64,000 nt of DNA. It comes from Burkholderia sp. S171 (lineage in GTDB: Bacteria; Pseudomonadota; Gammaproteobacteria; Burkholderiales; Burkholderiaceae). Both the position numbers and the translations under genes were made by a program. The stretch is taken from the NCBI RefSeq assembly GCF_009766085.1, contig NZ_LMUF01000047.1:1-64000 (forward strand). Reading direction: 5' to 3'. Below are positions 24,842-33,726 of the stretch, in pieces. Position 1 is the first letter of the stretch; each line of letters starts with the position of its first letter. The notes under the pieces are model-generated. The model was not told the DNA's origin. It saw only the letters and a program-made list of their open reading frames with translations, and did not search any database.

Positions 24842-25741
24842 CTACTCAAAAGCCGCGCGTTTTCGCGGCGTGAGTTCCCAACCTAGAGTTGTTCCAGCGG
24901 CCGCCAGCAGAATCAGCGCCGCACCAACAATCTGCAGCCATCCTAATCGTTGTCCGAACGCGACCCGGTCCACAATGATCGCCACGACCGGATAGATGAA
25001 GGACAGCGCACCCGTCACCGCGGTCGGCAGTTTCTGGATGGCGCCATAAAGCAGCACGTACATGATGCCGGTGTTAACCACGCCGAGCACGACAAGATCC
25101 GCCCAATGATTCGGGGTGGTGGGCAAATGCTGGAAATCGACGAACGGCGCAAGCATGATGATGCCCAGCGCCACATGCAACAACGCAATCAAATGCGGTG
25201 GCGTTCCCTTGAGCTGCTTCGTCACGATCGAACAGATCGCGTAGAGAAATGCCGCGCCGAGCGCATAGCCGATACCTTCCAGATATTCACCGGGCTTGGC
25301 CAACACCGCGGGCTCCACTCGCACGACCAGCACGAGGCCCAAAAACGCGACGCCGAGCCAGAGAATCGTGCGCAAGGTGATCCGTTCGCGAAACACCACG
25401 GCACCGAGCAGAACGAGCATGAACGGCTGGGTGTTATAGACGGCGGTCGCCATCGATATGGAGGCTCTTGAATAGGCCGCAAACAGCAGCACCCAGTTGC
25501 CGACAATCGTAGCGCTGCCGAGCGCTACCAGTCCAAGCATGCGCCATGAAAACAAGCTTTTGCGCAACATCCCTTTTAGCGCACAGATCACGAGCAGCGT
25601 CGCTGCGCCGAACACGCAACGAATGAACACGACGTTCAGCGGCGTTTGCTGCGACGACACGACGAGCCATCCGACCGTGCCGGATATCAGCATCGCTACA
25701 CTCATTTCTACACAGCCAACGCGCATTTCTCTTGAGCTCAT
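24842..25741 (-). CDS. EamA/DMT-family exporter
   Basis: A 299-residue, ten-helix membrane protein made of two EamA repeats, a family of amino-acid and metabolite exporters (RhaT/YdcZ-like superfamily). Repeat 1 runs about residues 10-140, repeat 2 about 155-290. Helices such as SFIYPVVAIIVDRVAFGQRL are typical of the second repeat. The ATG at 25741 with AAGG upstream is favoured over TTG 25756. It diverges by 70 bp from an Lrp-type regulator, a common arrangement for amino-acid efflux genes, so control by that regulator is likely. Confidence 0.88.
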   Translation of the reverse strand: MSSREMRVGCVEMSVAMLISGTVGWLVVSSQQTPLNVVFIRCVFGAATLLVICALKGMLRKSLFSWRMLGLVALGSATIVGNWVLLFAAYSRASISMATAVYNTQPFMLVLLGAVVFRERITLRTILWLGVAFLGLVLVVRVEPAVLAKPGEYLEGIGYALGAAFLYAICSIVTKQLKGTPPHLIALLHVALGIIMLAPFVDFQHLPTTPNHWADLVVLGVVNTGIMYVLLYGAIQKLPTAVTGALSFIYPVVAIIVDRVAFGQRLGWLQIVGAALILLAAAGTTLGWELTPRKRAAFE

Positions 25742-25811
25742 CGCCTTGCCTTTCAAGTGGTGCCAGCTCCAATCTGTCTAGTAAGTTTAGTGGGCGGCCA
25801 AGCGTGATTCC

Positions 25812-26336
25812 ATGTGTAAAATAAGCGGACATCGACGTTTTAACTTCAAATCGAAGGTCCATTTGAAGAATCGCCTTTCTTCCCCGCCGGGTCTTGTCTT
25901 GCTCGACCAGACCGACCGCGACTTGCTCGCCGTTCTATCCGAGGACGGCCGGATCGCGATGAGCGAACTCGCGCGCCGGATTGGCTTGTCTGCGCCCAGC
26001 ACAGCCGAGCGCGTGCGCCAGCTCGAAGCGCGTGGCGTGATCCAGGGGTTCGCCGTCAGGCTCGACCCGCGTGCGCTCGGATACACGCTTCAGGCCATCG
26101 TTCGGGTCAAGCCACTGCCGGGTCAACTGCACCTTGTGGAAGAAGCCATCCGGCGCATTCCCGAATTCGTCGAATGCGACAAGGTCACCGGCGACGACTG
26201 TTTTGTCTGCCGGCTCTTTCTCAAGACCATCGAGCAACTGGACGAGATTCTGTCGAAGGTCGCAGAGCGCGCCGAGACAAGCACGGCGATCATCAAGTCG
26301 ACGCCTGTCGAACGCCGCTTACCGCCCCTGGATTGA
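25812..26336 (+). CDS. Lrp/AsnC-family regulator
   Basis: A 174-residue regulator. The winged helix (LDQTDRDLLAVLSEDGRIAMSELARRIGLSAPSTAERVRQLEARGVI, about residues 31-77) is textbook Lrp. The C-terminal RAM domain follows, with the ligand-loop segment TGDDCFVCRLFLKT near residue 127. It diverges from the EamA exporter and likely controls it in response to an amino acid. The first 25 residues are not conserved, and an internal TTG start near 25863 is possible. Its 3' end overlaps that of the opposing LysR gene by 18 bp. Confidence 0.9.
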   Translation: MCKISGHRRFNFKSKVHLKNRLSSPPGLVLLDQTDRDLLAVLSEDGRIAMSELARRIGLSAPSTAERVRQLEARGVIQGFAVRLDPRALGYTLQAIVRVKPLPGQLHLVEEAIRRIPEFVECDKVTGDDCFVCRLFLKTIEQLDEILSKVAERAETSTAIIKSTPVERRLPPLD

Positions 26337-27251
26337 ACGGCGCGCCGGGACGTTCAACCTTAACGACGTCACCGCGTCCTGCAAGCAATCGAGCAGCAAC
26401 GCAGCGGCCGGCGTCAGCGGGCTGTCGCGACGAGTCACTACGCCGATGGCTATCGGCGGCGGCAGGTCGGCTATAGGCAACACGGCGATACCCTCGCGCA
26501 CCCACGGTTGATCCAGCAGAGGCTCGGGCAACAACGCAACGGTATCCGAGCCACGCAGCAACCCGTGCGCAATCACAAAGCTCGGGCACTCGATAACTTT
26601 CTGCGGCACCGTCAGACCGGACGCGGCGAAGAAATCGAGCAGTCCGCGCGTCGAGCTTTCGGGCGATGGATTCAACAGCCATTCCGCATCGACCAGTTCA
26701 GCCAGGGACGTGCAGTGCGCTAGCGGATGATCTTGCCGCGCGACCACCACCGAACTGATCTTGTATAGCTCGATGTAATCGAACGCGGGCCCGAGATGCT
26801 CCGGCACGACCACCGCCACCACGAAATCAAGTGACCCGTCGCGCAAACGCGGCAACGCAACGCCCGGGAATCCTTCGATAAAACTCACGCGTGCATGCGG
26901 CATCTTCTTTCGAAACGCGCTGAACGCTTTAGGCAGAATCGACAGCGCGGCGGTCGGCGTGACAGCGGCCGCCACGCTGCCGGTCACTTCGCCTTTCATA
27001 TGCGCGATGTCGTCTTCGGCGCGACGCATCTCGCTCACCACCATCTGCGCCCGAATCCTCAACTGCAAGCCGAACGCGGTCAATTGCACGCCGCGCGCGG
27101 TGCGCAGCACGAGCGGCACGCCCAAGTCCTGTTCGAGTTCTTTTAACGCCTTCGTCAACGCGGCCTGAGAAAGATGCAGGCTACGCGCCGCCGCGCGGAT
27201 GCTGCCCTGTTCGGCAACGGTGAGGAACGCACGCAACTGATGGTATTTCAT
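26319..27251 (-). CDS. LysR-family regulator
   Basis: A 310-residue LysR protein. The helix-turn-helix covers residues 1-60 (MKYHQLRAFLTVAEQGSIRAAA, then LHLSQAALTKALKELEQDLG), and a LysR-substrate domain runs about 90-300. It diverges from an M20 amidohydrolase gene with a 137-bp gap that contains a 9-bp inverted repeat. The neighbours suggest it senses an N-acyl amino acid or its aromatic product. The sequence resembles the TdcA/CynR-like group, but no exact orthologue is claimed. Confidence 0.92.
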   Translation of the reverse strand: MKYHQLRAFLTVAEQGSIRAAARSLHLSQAALTKALKELEQDLGVPLVLRTARGVQLTAFGLQLRIRAQMVVSEMRRAEDDIAHMKGEVTGSVAAAVTPTAALSILPKAFSAFRKKMPHARVSFIEGFPGVALPRLRDGSLDFVVAVVVPEHLGPAFDYIELYKISSVVVARQDHPLAHCTSLAELVDAEWLLNPSPESSTRGLLDFFAASGLTVPQKVIECPSFVIAHGLLRGSDTVALLPEPLLDQPWVREGIAVLPIADLPPPIAIGVVTRRDSPLTPAAALLLDCLQDAVTSLRLNVPARRSIQGR

Positions 27252-27286
27252 CGGAGATTAAAGGGTTTATACCGACAACTGGTAGT

Positions 27287-27329
27287 AGTCACAAATTTAA
27301 TTAACTGTCTTTTGGTTTTCTTTGTGACT
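27287..27329. promoter_or_regulatory. Long-spaced inverted repeat in LysR/amidohydrolase intergenic region
   Basis: AGTCACAAA (27287-27295) and TTTGTGACT (27321-27329) are perfect 9-bp inverted arms with a 25-base spacer. A third AGTCAC occurs at 27352. LysR tetramers bind split sites over 50-60 bp in such divergent regions, so this is the likely operator. The family-level reasoning is known; the specific binding is inference. Confidence 0.5.
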
Positions 27330-27388
27330 TTATATGCTTGACCGGAAGCAGTCACGCTGAAATATCGAAACGTAATAAGGAGTTAGTC

Positions 27389-28570
27389 ATGCTGTCAGTC
27401 GATCCCGTCATTCCCGGAATTGCCGCCATTGCGCCCGACCTTATCGCGGTGCGGCGCCAGATCCACGCCAATCCAGAACTCGCGTTCCAGGAGCGGGCGA
27501 CCAGCGACCTCGTCGCCAGCCTGCTCACGCAGTGGGGCTACGAAGTAACGCGCGGCCTCGGCAAGACGGGCGTGGTCGGCGTGCTGAAACTAGGCAGCGG
27601 CAGCCGGCGCATCGGCTTGCGCGCCGATATGGACGCGCTGCCCATCGAAGAGGCGACCGGCCTTCCCTACACCAGCGCCGTCCCGAAGACCATGCACGCC
27701 TGTGGTCACGACGGCCACACCGCGATGCTCCTGTGCGCCGCTCGATATCTGGCGGAAAGCCGGCAGTTTTCCGGCACGTTGACGCTGATCTTTCAGCCGG
27801 CCGAAGAAAGCTACGGCGGCGCACGCGCGATGATCGAGGACGGTCTCTTCGATCAGTTTCCCTGCGACGCCGTGTTCGGCCTGCACAACATGCCAGGCTA
27901 TGAAACCGGCGGCATGAACTTCTGCACCGGCCCCGCAATGGCCTCAGCCGACCGCGCCACGATCGTGCTGCGCGGCTTGGGCGGGCACGGCGCGCTGCCC
28001 CACCTGTCACGCGACCCCATGCCCGCAGTGGCGGGCATTATCCTCGCGCTGCAGAGCATCGTGGCCCGGGAAATCGATTCGCAGAAGTCGGCGGTGATCT
28101 CGGTTGGCAGCGTCAAAGCCGGCGAAACCTTCAACGTGATTCCGCAGACCGCCGAGATGAAACTGTCGATCCGCGCACTCGATCACACGGTGCGCGATCT
28201 CTTGCGCAAACGCATTACGGCGCTCGTGCACGCGCAGGCGGCGTCGTTCGGGGTGGAGGCGGAGATCGACTACGAATGGGGGTATCCCGTGCTCGTCAAT
28301 CATGCCGAACCGACCGCGTTCGCTGCCGAAGTCGCGCAGAAGATGCTCGGCACGCAACGTGTGGATACCCAGGCGCATCCGCTCATGGGCAGCGAGGACT
28401 TCGCGTTCATGGCCGAAGTCGTGCCGGCTGCGTATGCGTGGATCGGCAATGGCGTCGAGGGCAAGGGAAGCTGCATGGTCCACAACCCCGGCTACGACTT
28501 CAACGACGACATTCTCGCCATCGGCGCGAGCTACTGGGTACGCCTGACCGAAGCGTATCTAGCCGATTAA
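27389..28570 (+). CDS. M20D amidohydrolase (hippurate hydrolase-like)
   Basis: A 393-residue cytoplasmic M20 peptidase/amidohydrolase that cleaves N-acyl amino acids. Metal-binding motifs are visible: MHACGHDGHTAML (Cys/His ligands, near residue 103), AEESYGGA (Glu pair near 138), FGLHNMPG, and GSEDFAFM near residue 347. Length and motif order match hippurate hydrolase and IAA-amino acid hydrolases. ATG 27389 follows AAGGAG. It is followed by an MHS transporter on the same strand, which could import the substrate or export a product. The last six codons including the stop are duplicated. Confidence 0.92.
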   Translation: MLSVDPVIPGIAAIAPDLIAVRRQIHANPELAFQERATSDLVASLLTQWGYEVTRGLGKTGVVGVLKLGSGSRRIGLRADMDALPIEEATGLPYTSAVPKTMHACGHDGHTAMLLCAARYLAESRQFSGTLTLIFQPAEESYGGARAMIEDGLFDQFPCDAVFGLHNMPGYETGGMNFCTGPAMASADRATIVLRGLGGHGALPHLSRDPMPAVAGIILALQSIVAREIDSQKSAVISVGSVKAGETFNVIPQTAEMKLSIRALDHTVRDLLRKRITALVHAQAASFGVEAEIDYEWGYPVLVNHAEPTAFAAEVAQKMLGTQRVDTQAHPLMGSEDFAFMAEVVPAAYAWIGNGVEGKGSCMVHNPGYDFNDDILAIGASYWVRLTEAYLAD

Positions 28571-28588
28571 GCGTATCTGGCCGACTGA
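28553..28588 (+). repeat. Tandem 18-bp duplication of amidohydrolase C-terminal codons and stop
   Basis: Unit 1 (28553-28570) encodes AYLAD plus TAA. Unit 2 (28571-28588), directly adjacent and in frame, encodes AYLAD plus TGA. The three differences (CTA/CTG, GAT/GAC, TAA/TGA) are all synonymous. Confidence 0.85.
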
Positions 28589-28651
28589 ATCGTCCGAGCC
28601 TCATTTCAAACCCGCCCCCACCTGCAGCACGACCGCGTTTCGAGAGAAGAC

Positions 28652-29968
28652 ATGAGCATACCGACCGTATCAACCCTCGACGCTACTCCGAGCGCGGCGC
28701 TGGGCCGCCGCAAACAAAGCCGCGCGCGGCTTGTCACTGCGGCAGCAGTGGGTAACGCGCTCGAGTTCTACGACTTCACCGTCTATGGGTTCTTCGCACT
28801 GTTGATCGGGAAGCTGTTCTTTCCCGTACACGATCCGGTCGGGCAGTTGTTGCTGGCGGTTGCGAGCTTCGGTGTCGGCTTTTTCACGCGGCCCGTCGGC
28901 GGGCTTGTGATCGGCATGTACGCCGATCGCGCCGGACGCAAGAAAGCGATGGTGCTCACGCTCGGGCTGATGGCAGTCGGCACGGCGATGATCGCGGTCG
29001 CGCCGACCTACGGACAAGCGGGGTTTATAGGACCCGTGATCCTGGTGATCGCGCGGCTCATTCAGGGATTCTCGGCGGGCGGCGAAGTGGGGGCATCGAC
29101 GACGCTTCTGCTCGAACAAGCGCCGCCCAACCGGCGCGGCCTGTATGCATCGTGGCAGTTCGCGAGCCAGGGTCTTGCCGCGCTCGCGGGCGCGTTGACC
29201 GGCGTCGCGCTGACGGCAACGCTCACGACAGCGCAACTCGAAAGCTGGGGATGGCGCGTACCGTTCCTGATCGGCACGCTGATCGTTCCGGTCGGCTGGT
29301 GGCTGCGCAAGACGCTCGAAGAAGAGCCGATGCACACGCCGAAGGAGAAAGTGCCAAAGCTGCCTTTGCTCGATGTTCTCCGCGATCACCGGCGCGCCGT
29401 GCTGATGGGTCTTGGACTGACGATTGCCGGAACATCGGCGCATTTCATCATCGTGTTCTACCTGTCGATCTACGCCGTCAAGACGCTTGGCCTGCCGCCT
29501 GGCATCGCGATGCTGTCAGGGTGTGTATCGGGCGCGATTATTTTTGTGCTCGCACCGGTTGGCGGATACCTGACCGACCGCTTCGGACGCAACACGCTTG
29601 CGCAAGGCTCGCGCGTCGTGCTGCTGCTCGCGATCTATCCAGCCTTCGTTGCATTGAACCGATGGCCCACGACCAGCACGCTGCTCACCGTCGTCACGCT
29701 GCTTTCGTCGGTGCACGCGATCAACATTGGCGGCGTGGGCGCCATGCTCGGCGAGCTCTTCCCGCGCTCGGTGCGAGCAACGGGCGGGGCCGTGGTGTAT
29801 AGCCTCGGGGTAGCGATCTTCGGCGGCTTCGCGCAATTCTTCGTGACGTCGCTGATCGTGGCGACCGGCAGCACGCTGGCGCCCGCGTGGTATGTGATCG
29901 GCTGCGGTCTGCTGGGGTTGATCGCCGTCGCATTCATGGATGAAAAGTCGCAGAAGGCGCTGGATTAG
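28652..29968 (+). CDS. MHS-family MFS transporter
   Basis: A 438-residue, 12-helix metabolite:H+ symporter. The hallmark GNALEFYDFTVYGFFA (residues 31-46) and loop motif YADRAGRKKAM near residue 90 place it in the MHS group (ShiA, ProP, KgtP relatives). It follows the amidohydrolase by 81 bp and ends at a good terminator hairpin, so the two genes are probably one transcript under LysR control. Substrate unknown; an aromatic or N-acylated acid is plausible from context. Confidence 0.92.
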   Translation: MSIPTVSTLDATPSAALGRRKQSRARLVTAAAVGNALEFYDFTVYGFFALLIGKLFFPVHDPVGQLLLAVASFGVGFFTRPVGGLVIGMYADRAGRKKAMVLTLGLMAVGTAMIAVAPTYGQAGFIGPVILVIARLIQGFSAGGEVGASTTLLLEQAPPNRRGLYASWQFASQGLAALAGALTGVALTATLTTAQLESWGWRVPFLIGTLIVPVGWWLRKTLEEEPMHTPKEKVPKLPLLDVLRDHRRAVLMGLGLTIAGTSAHFIIVFYLSIYAVKTLGLPPGIAMLSGCVSGAIIFVLAPVGGYLTDRFGRNTLAQGSRVVLLLAIYPAFVALNRWPTTSTLLTVVTLLSSVHAINIGGVGAMLGELFPRSVRATGGAVVYSLGVAIFGGFAQFFVTSLIVATGSTLAPAWYVIGCGLLGLIAVAFMDEKSQKALD

Positions 29969-29976
29969 TTGGGCAG

Positions 29977-30000
29977 GCGCGGAGCCAGAACCGCGCTTTT
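29977..30000 (+). terminator. Intrinsic terminator after MHS transporter
   Basis: GCGCGG (29977-29982) pairs with CCGCGC (29991-29996) over an 8-base loop and is followed at once by TTTT. It starts nine bases after the transporter stop, in the convergent gap with the aldo/keto reductase. Confidence 0.7.
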
Positions 30001-30078
30001 CAAATGAAGCTGCTCGCCGCATAGCCAAGCTCGCGAACGCCGCGAATGTCTGCGCGGGCTCAACACACAACAACGCAA

Positions 30079-31137
30079 TCAATGAGGCGTCTCGTTCAGG
30101 TCGTATTTCATGACCCGTCCGTGGCGTCCTTCCAGATCTCGCTCGCTGCTGTAAACATCGCCATCAAGCAAACGGCGCTGCGCCAATACGGCATTGAGTG
30201 CCGCCAGATCGGCGGAGTCGAGCGTCCCCTGCATCACGCGCAAGTGATCGGGCAAGTGATCGCCACGCCGCACGCCGACGATAATCGCTGCGACCTGGGG
30301 TTGCTGAAGCACCCAGCGCATCGCGATGGTCGGGATGGACACCGCATGGCGCTCCGCCATTCCCTTCAGCACGGATAGAAGCTGCTGAAACAAATCCCAG
30401 CCGCCGAAGTCATCGATCATCAATTTGTATTTGACGAGCGACCGGTTCTCGAGATCATTGGTCGGCTCGCTCTGGCCAAGCCAGCGCTCCGATAGAAAAC
30501 CTCCCGCGACGGTCCCGTAGCAAAGCAGTTGCATGCGTGCACTCGCGCAATACGGCGAGAGTGCCGGCAGCGCCCGCTGATCCAGCAAGGAGTACTGAAC
30601 CTGCATGCTGACAAGCGGCGTGCCGCCTTCAACAAGTTCGCGCGTGCGCGCGGTATCGAAATTGGTACCGCCAAGATGCGCGATCTTTCCTGCCCGCTGC
30701 AACTCGGTGAGCCAGTGCGCCGTCTCGAGATAACGCGGCACGGTGTAGTCCCACCAATGAAACTGCACGAGGTCAAGCCGTTCGACACCCAGGCGAACCA
30801 GCGACCGGTCGATGGTCCGCTCGACCTGCTGGCGATCAAGCGTGGGCAGGGTCGCGAGATCGGGAACGTACTTGGTATGAACACGTAAATTGCGAAGACT
30901 TTCGCCGCCGTTGCGAGCGAGGTAATCACGGCGGAATTCACCGATCATTTCTTCTACGCCCGTGTAGATATCCGCGCAGTCGAACGTCGTGATACCGGCT
31001 TCGTAGTAGGCCGCCATGTCGGCGATCGCCGCTTCCCGATCGACCGAACCGTGACCACCGGCGAGCTGCCAGCCGCCTTTGAGCAAGCGCGAAATGGTGT
31101 AGCCGGGGGCGAGGTCGATGCTGTACTGCGAACTCAT
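30079..31137 (-). CDS. Aldo/keto reductase
   Basis: A 352-residue AKR-superfamily protein, a cytoplasmic NADPH-dependent oxidoreductase. The catalytic tetrad region is seen as FDCADIYTGVEEMIGEF (Asp and Tyr, near residue 52), HTKYVP (Lys near 88) and LVQFHWWDY (His near 125). Cofactor-binding segments lie in the C-terminal part. It is unusually tryptophan-rich around the active site. The start overlaps the stop of the upstream TIGR04076 gene by four bases (ATGA), so the two are co-translated. Substrate unknown. Confidence 0.9.
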   Translation of the reverse strand: MSSQYSIDLAPGYTISRLLKGGWQLAGGHGSVDREAAIADMAAYYEAGITTFDCADIYTGVEEMIGEFRRDYLARNGGESLRNLRVHTKYVPDLATLPTLDRQQVERTIDRSLVRLGVERLDLVQFHWWDYTVPRYLETAHWLTELQRAGKIAHLGGTNFDTARTRELVEGGTPLVSMQVQYSLLDQRALPALSPYCASARMQLLCYGTVAGGFLSERWLGQSEPTNDLENRSLVKYKLMIDDFGGWDLFQQLLSVLKGMAERHAVSIPTIAMRWVLQQPQVAAIIVGVRRGDHLPDHLRVMQGTLDSADLAALNAVLAQRRLLDGDVYSSERDLEGRHGRVMKYDLNETPH

Positions 31138-31514
31138 TGCTGTTGCTCCGTAGAGGGTAGTTTGACGGCCGTGGTGTCGGTGTGGCTAAAGCGGCGCAGG
31201 CCTGAGCGCACGATCCTGAAACGCGAGGGGCAGTTGGGATCGGGACAGGCGACTTCCGCATCGGTGCTCATCCAGTCGTTCGGATGCAGCCGCCGTTGCT
31301 TGGATGCAAGCAGCGGCAGCAGCGCGGCGAGCGAGTAGATAGAGAAGCCCTGACCGGGCGGCAGATAAAGCATCTCGCCCTTCAGCTCGAAGTAGTCACC
31401 CACCTTTGCGCCGCAATACAGCTTCGCTCCGTCTGGTGCGACGACCTCGACACGCAGGTCGTATAACTCAAAAACATCGTCCGCAGAGCCGGTCGGATCT
31501 TGCGTGGAAGGCAT
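31134..31514 (-). CDS. TIGR04076 family protein
   Basis: A 126-residue protein recognised by VFELYDLRVEVV near the start, the YCGAKVGDYFELKGE segment, PPGQGFSIYSLAALLPLLASKQR and HPNDWMSTDAEVACPDPNC. Function of the family is unknown; cysteines in CPDPNC might bind a metal. The ATG at 31514 has CAGGAG nine bases upstream. The long upstream open frame to 31757 is intergenic. It is coupled to the aldo/keto reductase and divergent from a DUF3311/SSS transporter pair. Confidence 0.85.
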   Translation of the reverse strand: MPSTQDPTGSADDVFELYDLRVEVVAPDGAKLYCGAKVGDYFELKGEMLYLPPGQGFSIYSLAALLPLLASKQRRLHPNDWMSTDAEVACPDPNCPSRFRIVRSGLRRFSHTDTTAVKLPSTEQQQ

Positions 31515-31615
31515 GGATATCTCCTGGGGATAACGATGGCGATAACGGCTCAGCAGTCGCGCGGCATCGGCATGCGAAGTAATGTCGTGCAGCCTGAACA
31601 TACATTTTGCGTGAG

Positions 31616-31639
31616 TGTACGTATCGTTTTTTTGTACGT
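31616..31639. promoter_or_regulatory. TGTACGT direct repeats in divergent promoter region
   Basis: TGTACGT occurs at 31616-31622 and 31633-31639, 17 bp apart, in the 287-bp gap between the TIGR04076 and DUF3311 genes. It may be a shared operator for both directions. No regulator gene is adjacent to name. The rest of the gap holds no recognisable gene. Confidence 0.35.
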
Positions 31640-31801
31640 CAATACTGCACTGCCGCGTCCGGTCAATCAGCGAATCGGGCCAATTCAGCGCCATTAAGTA
31701 AAAAAACACCGTTATTTGTTTTTGACACGCTTGAATTTGTGTGCTGCCTGAGTGCACACTTCATCTCACAATATGTGCAGTCATAACTTACAGGAGGTGG
31801 C

Positions 31802-32083
31802 ATGAACAGCAACATTCAAAGTGAGCGAAGTCGCCCTCGTTACTGGTATCGATGGATGCTGGTCATTCCGTTCATCTGGCAAGCCGCGTTGGCGCCAGTG
31901 GTGAACGACATCGCCACAAGGCCGTTTGGATTGCCCTTCCCCATGTTCTGGCAGATGGCCGGCATTGTCTTGGCGAGCATCGTCATAGGGCTGGTGTTCT
32001 TCATGGATCGCCGTGCGGGCGTAGAAGACGAGGAAGCCGCCTTCCTGGAACAAACCTCCGCTTCCACGGGAGATGCGCAGTGA
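31802..32083 (+). CDS. DUF3311 small membrane protein, transporter accessory
   Basis: A 93-residue protein with two membrane helices (about residues 19-33 and 48-66) in a WYRWMLVIPFIWQAALAPVVND context typical of DUF3311. These small proteins nearly always precede SSS-family symporters such as MctP and are thought to be an accessory subunit. ATG 31802 has AGGAGG ten bases upstream. The stop overlaps the symporter start as GTGA, indicating coupled translation. The tail is acidic. Confidence 0.9.
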   Translation: MNSNIQSERSRPRYWYRWMLVIPFIWQAALAPVVNDIATRPFGLPFPMFWQMAGIVLASIVIGLVFFMDRRAGVEDEEAAFLEQTSASTGDAQ

Positions 32084-33591
32084 AAATAGCCATCGTGTTG
32101 TGCATCCTGCTCGCGACCGTAGTCGGCGCAGTCGCTTACGGGCGGCGTACGCGCAAAAGTGCAACGCTCGCCGAGTGGGCCGTCGGCGGACGCAGCCTGG
32201 GCACGCTGATCTTCTGGTTCATGAATGCCGGCGAGGTCTACACCACCTTCGCCGTGCTGGGTATTTCCGGCTATGCATGGGCGCTCGGCGCACCGGCGTA
32301 CCTTGCGTTCTGTTCTGTATCGATGAGTTACGCCGTCGGGTACTGGTTGATGCCCCGGATCTGGAAAGCCGGGCGGCTCGGCAAACTCGTTACGCAAGCC
32401 GACTTCTTTGCAGCGCGCTTCGACGCGCCCTGGCTCGGCGTGATCACTGGCGTGATCGGAATCGCGTCGCTGATCGTGTACGTCCAGATCCAGTTGGTGA
32501 GCCTTGGATTGATCGTGCAACTCACACTCGATGACGCCATCTCGAGCCGCACGGCAACCATCGTTGCAGGACTACTGATGATTGCGTTCGTGTTCGTCGC
32601 GGGGATCCGCTCGGCAGCGTTCGCTGCCGGCGTGAAGGACGTTCTGATGATCATCGTGGTGGTGTTGCTGAGTGCGACCGTGGCCAGCAAAGTCGGCGCA
32701 GGGTCGCTACTCGATATCTTCGGCATGGTCGAAGCGAAGCATCCGGGCATCGGCAAGTTTCCGGGAGTCGACCCAAGCTCGCCCACCACCGCCATCTGGT
32801 TGATGACCTCCGCGATCAACATCGCGCTCGGCAACTGGGTGTTTCCGCATCTGTTCCAGATGTCGTATTCGGCGCGCAGCGCGACGTCCATTCGACGCAA
32901 TGCCATCTGGCAACCGCTGTATTCGCTCGCGTACTTCTTCATCATCCTGCTCGGCTTTGCGGCGCTGCTCGCCAATACGCATCCGCCCGGCGACAACCTG
33001 AATGCCGCGTTGCTGCAGTTCGTGTCGGGGCGTTATCCGTCCTGGGTGATCGGGCTTGTGGCGGGCACCGGGTTCCTGCTCGCCCTTGCACCGGGTGCCC
33101 TGCTGCTGGTCGCGGCGGGTTCAATCTTCACGCGCAATGTCGTGCGGCCGTTCGTCCCGCGCCTGAGCGAAGGTCAATCGCTGGCGTTGTCGCGGGCCTC
33201 GCTCGTGTGTTTTGCTGCCGTGGCCGTGTACTTGTCGCTCTCGCAGAAGGGGTCGCTGGTCAAGATTCTCCTCGATGCGTACTCGGCTATCGGCATGCTC
33301 GCTCCCGGCGTGTTTCTCGGTTTCCTCTGGAGACGCACGAGTGCGACAGGCGTTCTGGCCGGCATGCTCGCGGGATTCATCGCGTTGCTCGCACCGTTTT
33401 CCGCGCATTACTGGGGTTCGCATTGGCCGCAGTGGGAACCCGGTTTGATCGCGATGGCGATCAACGCTGGCGTGACCATTCTTGTCAGCCTTGTCACGCC
33501 GGCACCTGCGCCGGCCGCCATTGGAATCGGCTTGCTGGATAGCGCCGCGCCGCCGGCAACTTCCCGCACCGGCTACAAGCTTGGTGCGTGA
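32080..33591 (+). CDS. Sodium:solute symporter, MctP-like
   Basis: A 503-residue SSS-family symporter with about 13 helices. The start of the transport core is seen as EWAVGGRSLGTLIFWFMNAGEVYTTFAVLG (residues 27-56). Pairing with a DUF3311 protein is characteristic of the monocarboxylate (lactate/pyruvate/amino-acid) permease MctP group. GTG 32080 within the GTGA overlap is the start; an in-frame ATG at 31852 lies inside DUF3311. A porin gene follows at 135 bp, so the set may move a small acid across both membranes. Confidence 0.9.
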   Translation: MKIAIVLCILLATVVGAVAYGRRTRKSATLAEWAVGGRSLGTLIFWFMNAGEVYTTFAVLGISGYAWALGAPAYLAFCSVSMSYAVGYWLMPRIWKAGRLGKLVTQADFFAARFDAPWLGVITGVIGIASLIVYVQIQLVSLGLIVQLTLDDAISSRTATIVAGLLMIAFVFVAGIRSAAFAAGVKDVLMIIVVVLLSATVASKVGAGSLLDIFGMVEAKHPGIGKFPGVDPSSPTTAIWLMTSAINIALGNWVFPHLFQMSYSARSATSIRRNAIWQPLYSLAYFFIILLGFAALLANTHPPGDNLNAALLQFVSGRYPSWVIGLVAGTGFLLALAPGALLLVAAGSIFTRNVVRPFVPRLSEGQSLALSRASLVCFAAVAVYLSLSQKGSLVKILLDAYSAIGMLAPGVFLGFLWRRTSATGVLAGMLAGFIALLAPFSAHYWGSHWPQWEPGLIAMAINAGVTILVSLVTPAPAPAAIGIGLLDSAAPPATSRTGYKLGA

Positions 33592-33726
33592 GACGCCATC
33601 CCTGATACGCGATCCCTGACTCGCGTTCAGACCTTCCTTCGCCTTATCCGCGTTCGCCCAAGCCGCCATCAGCGCATGGCGAACGCGTCCCGCTTTGCAC
33701 CCTCGACACGCCTTCTGGAGATCGCC

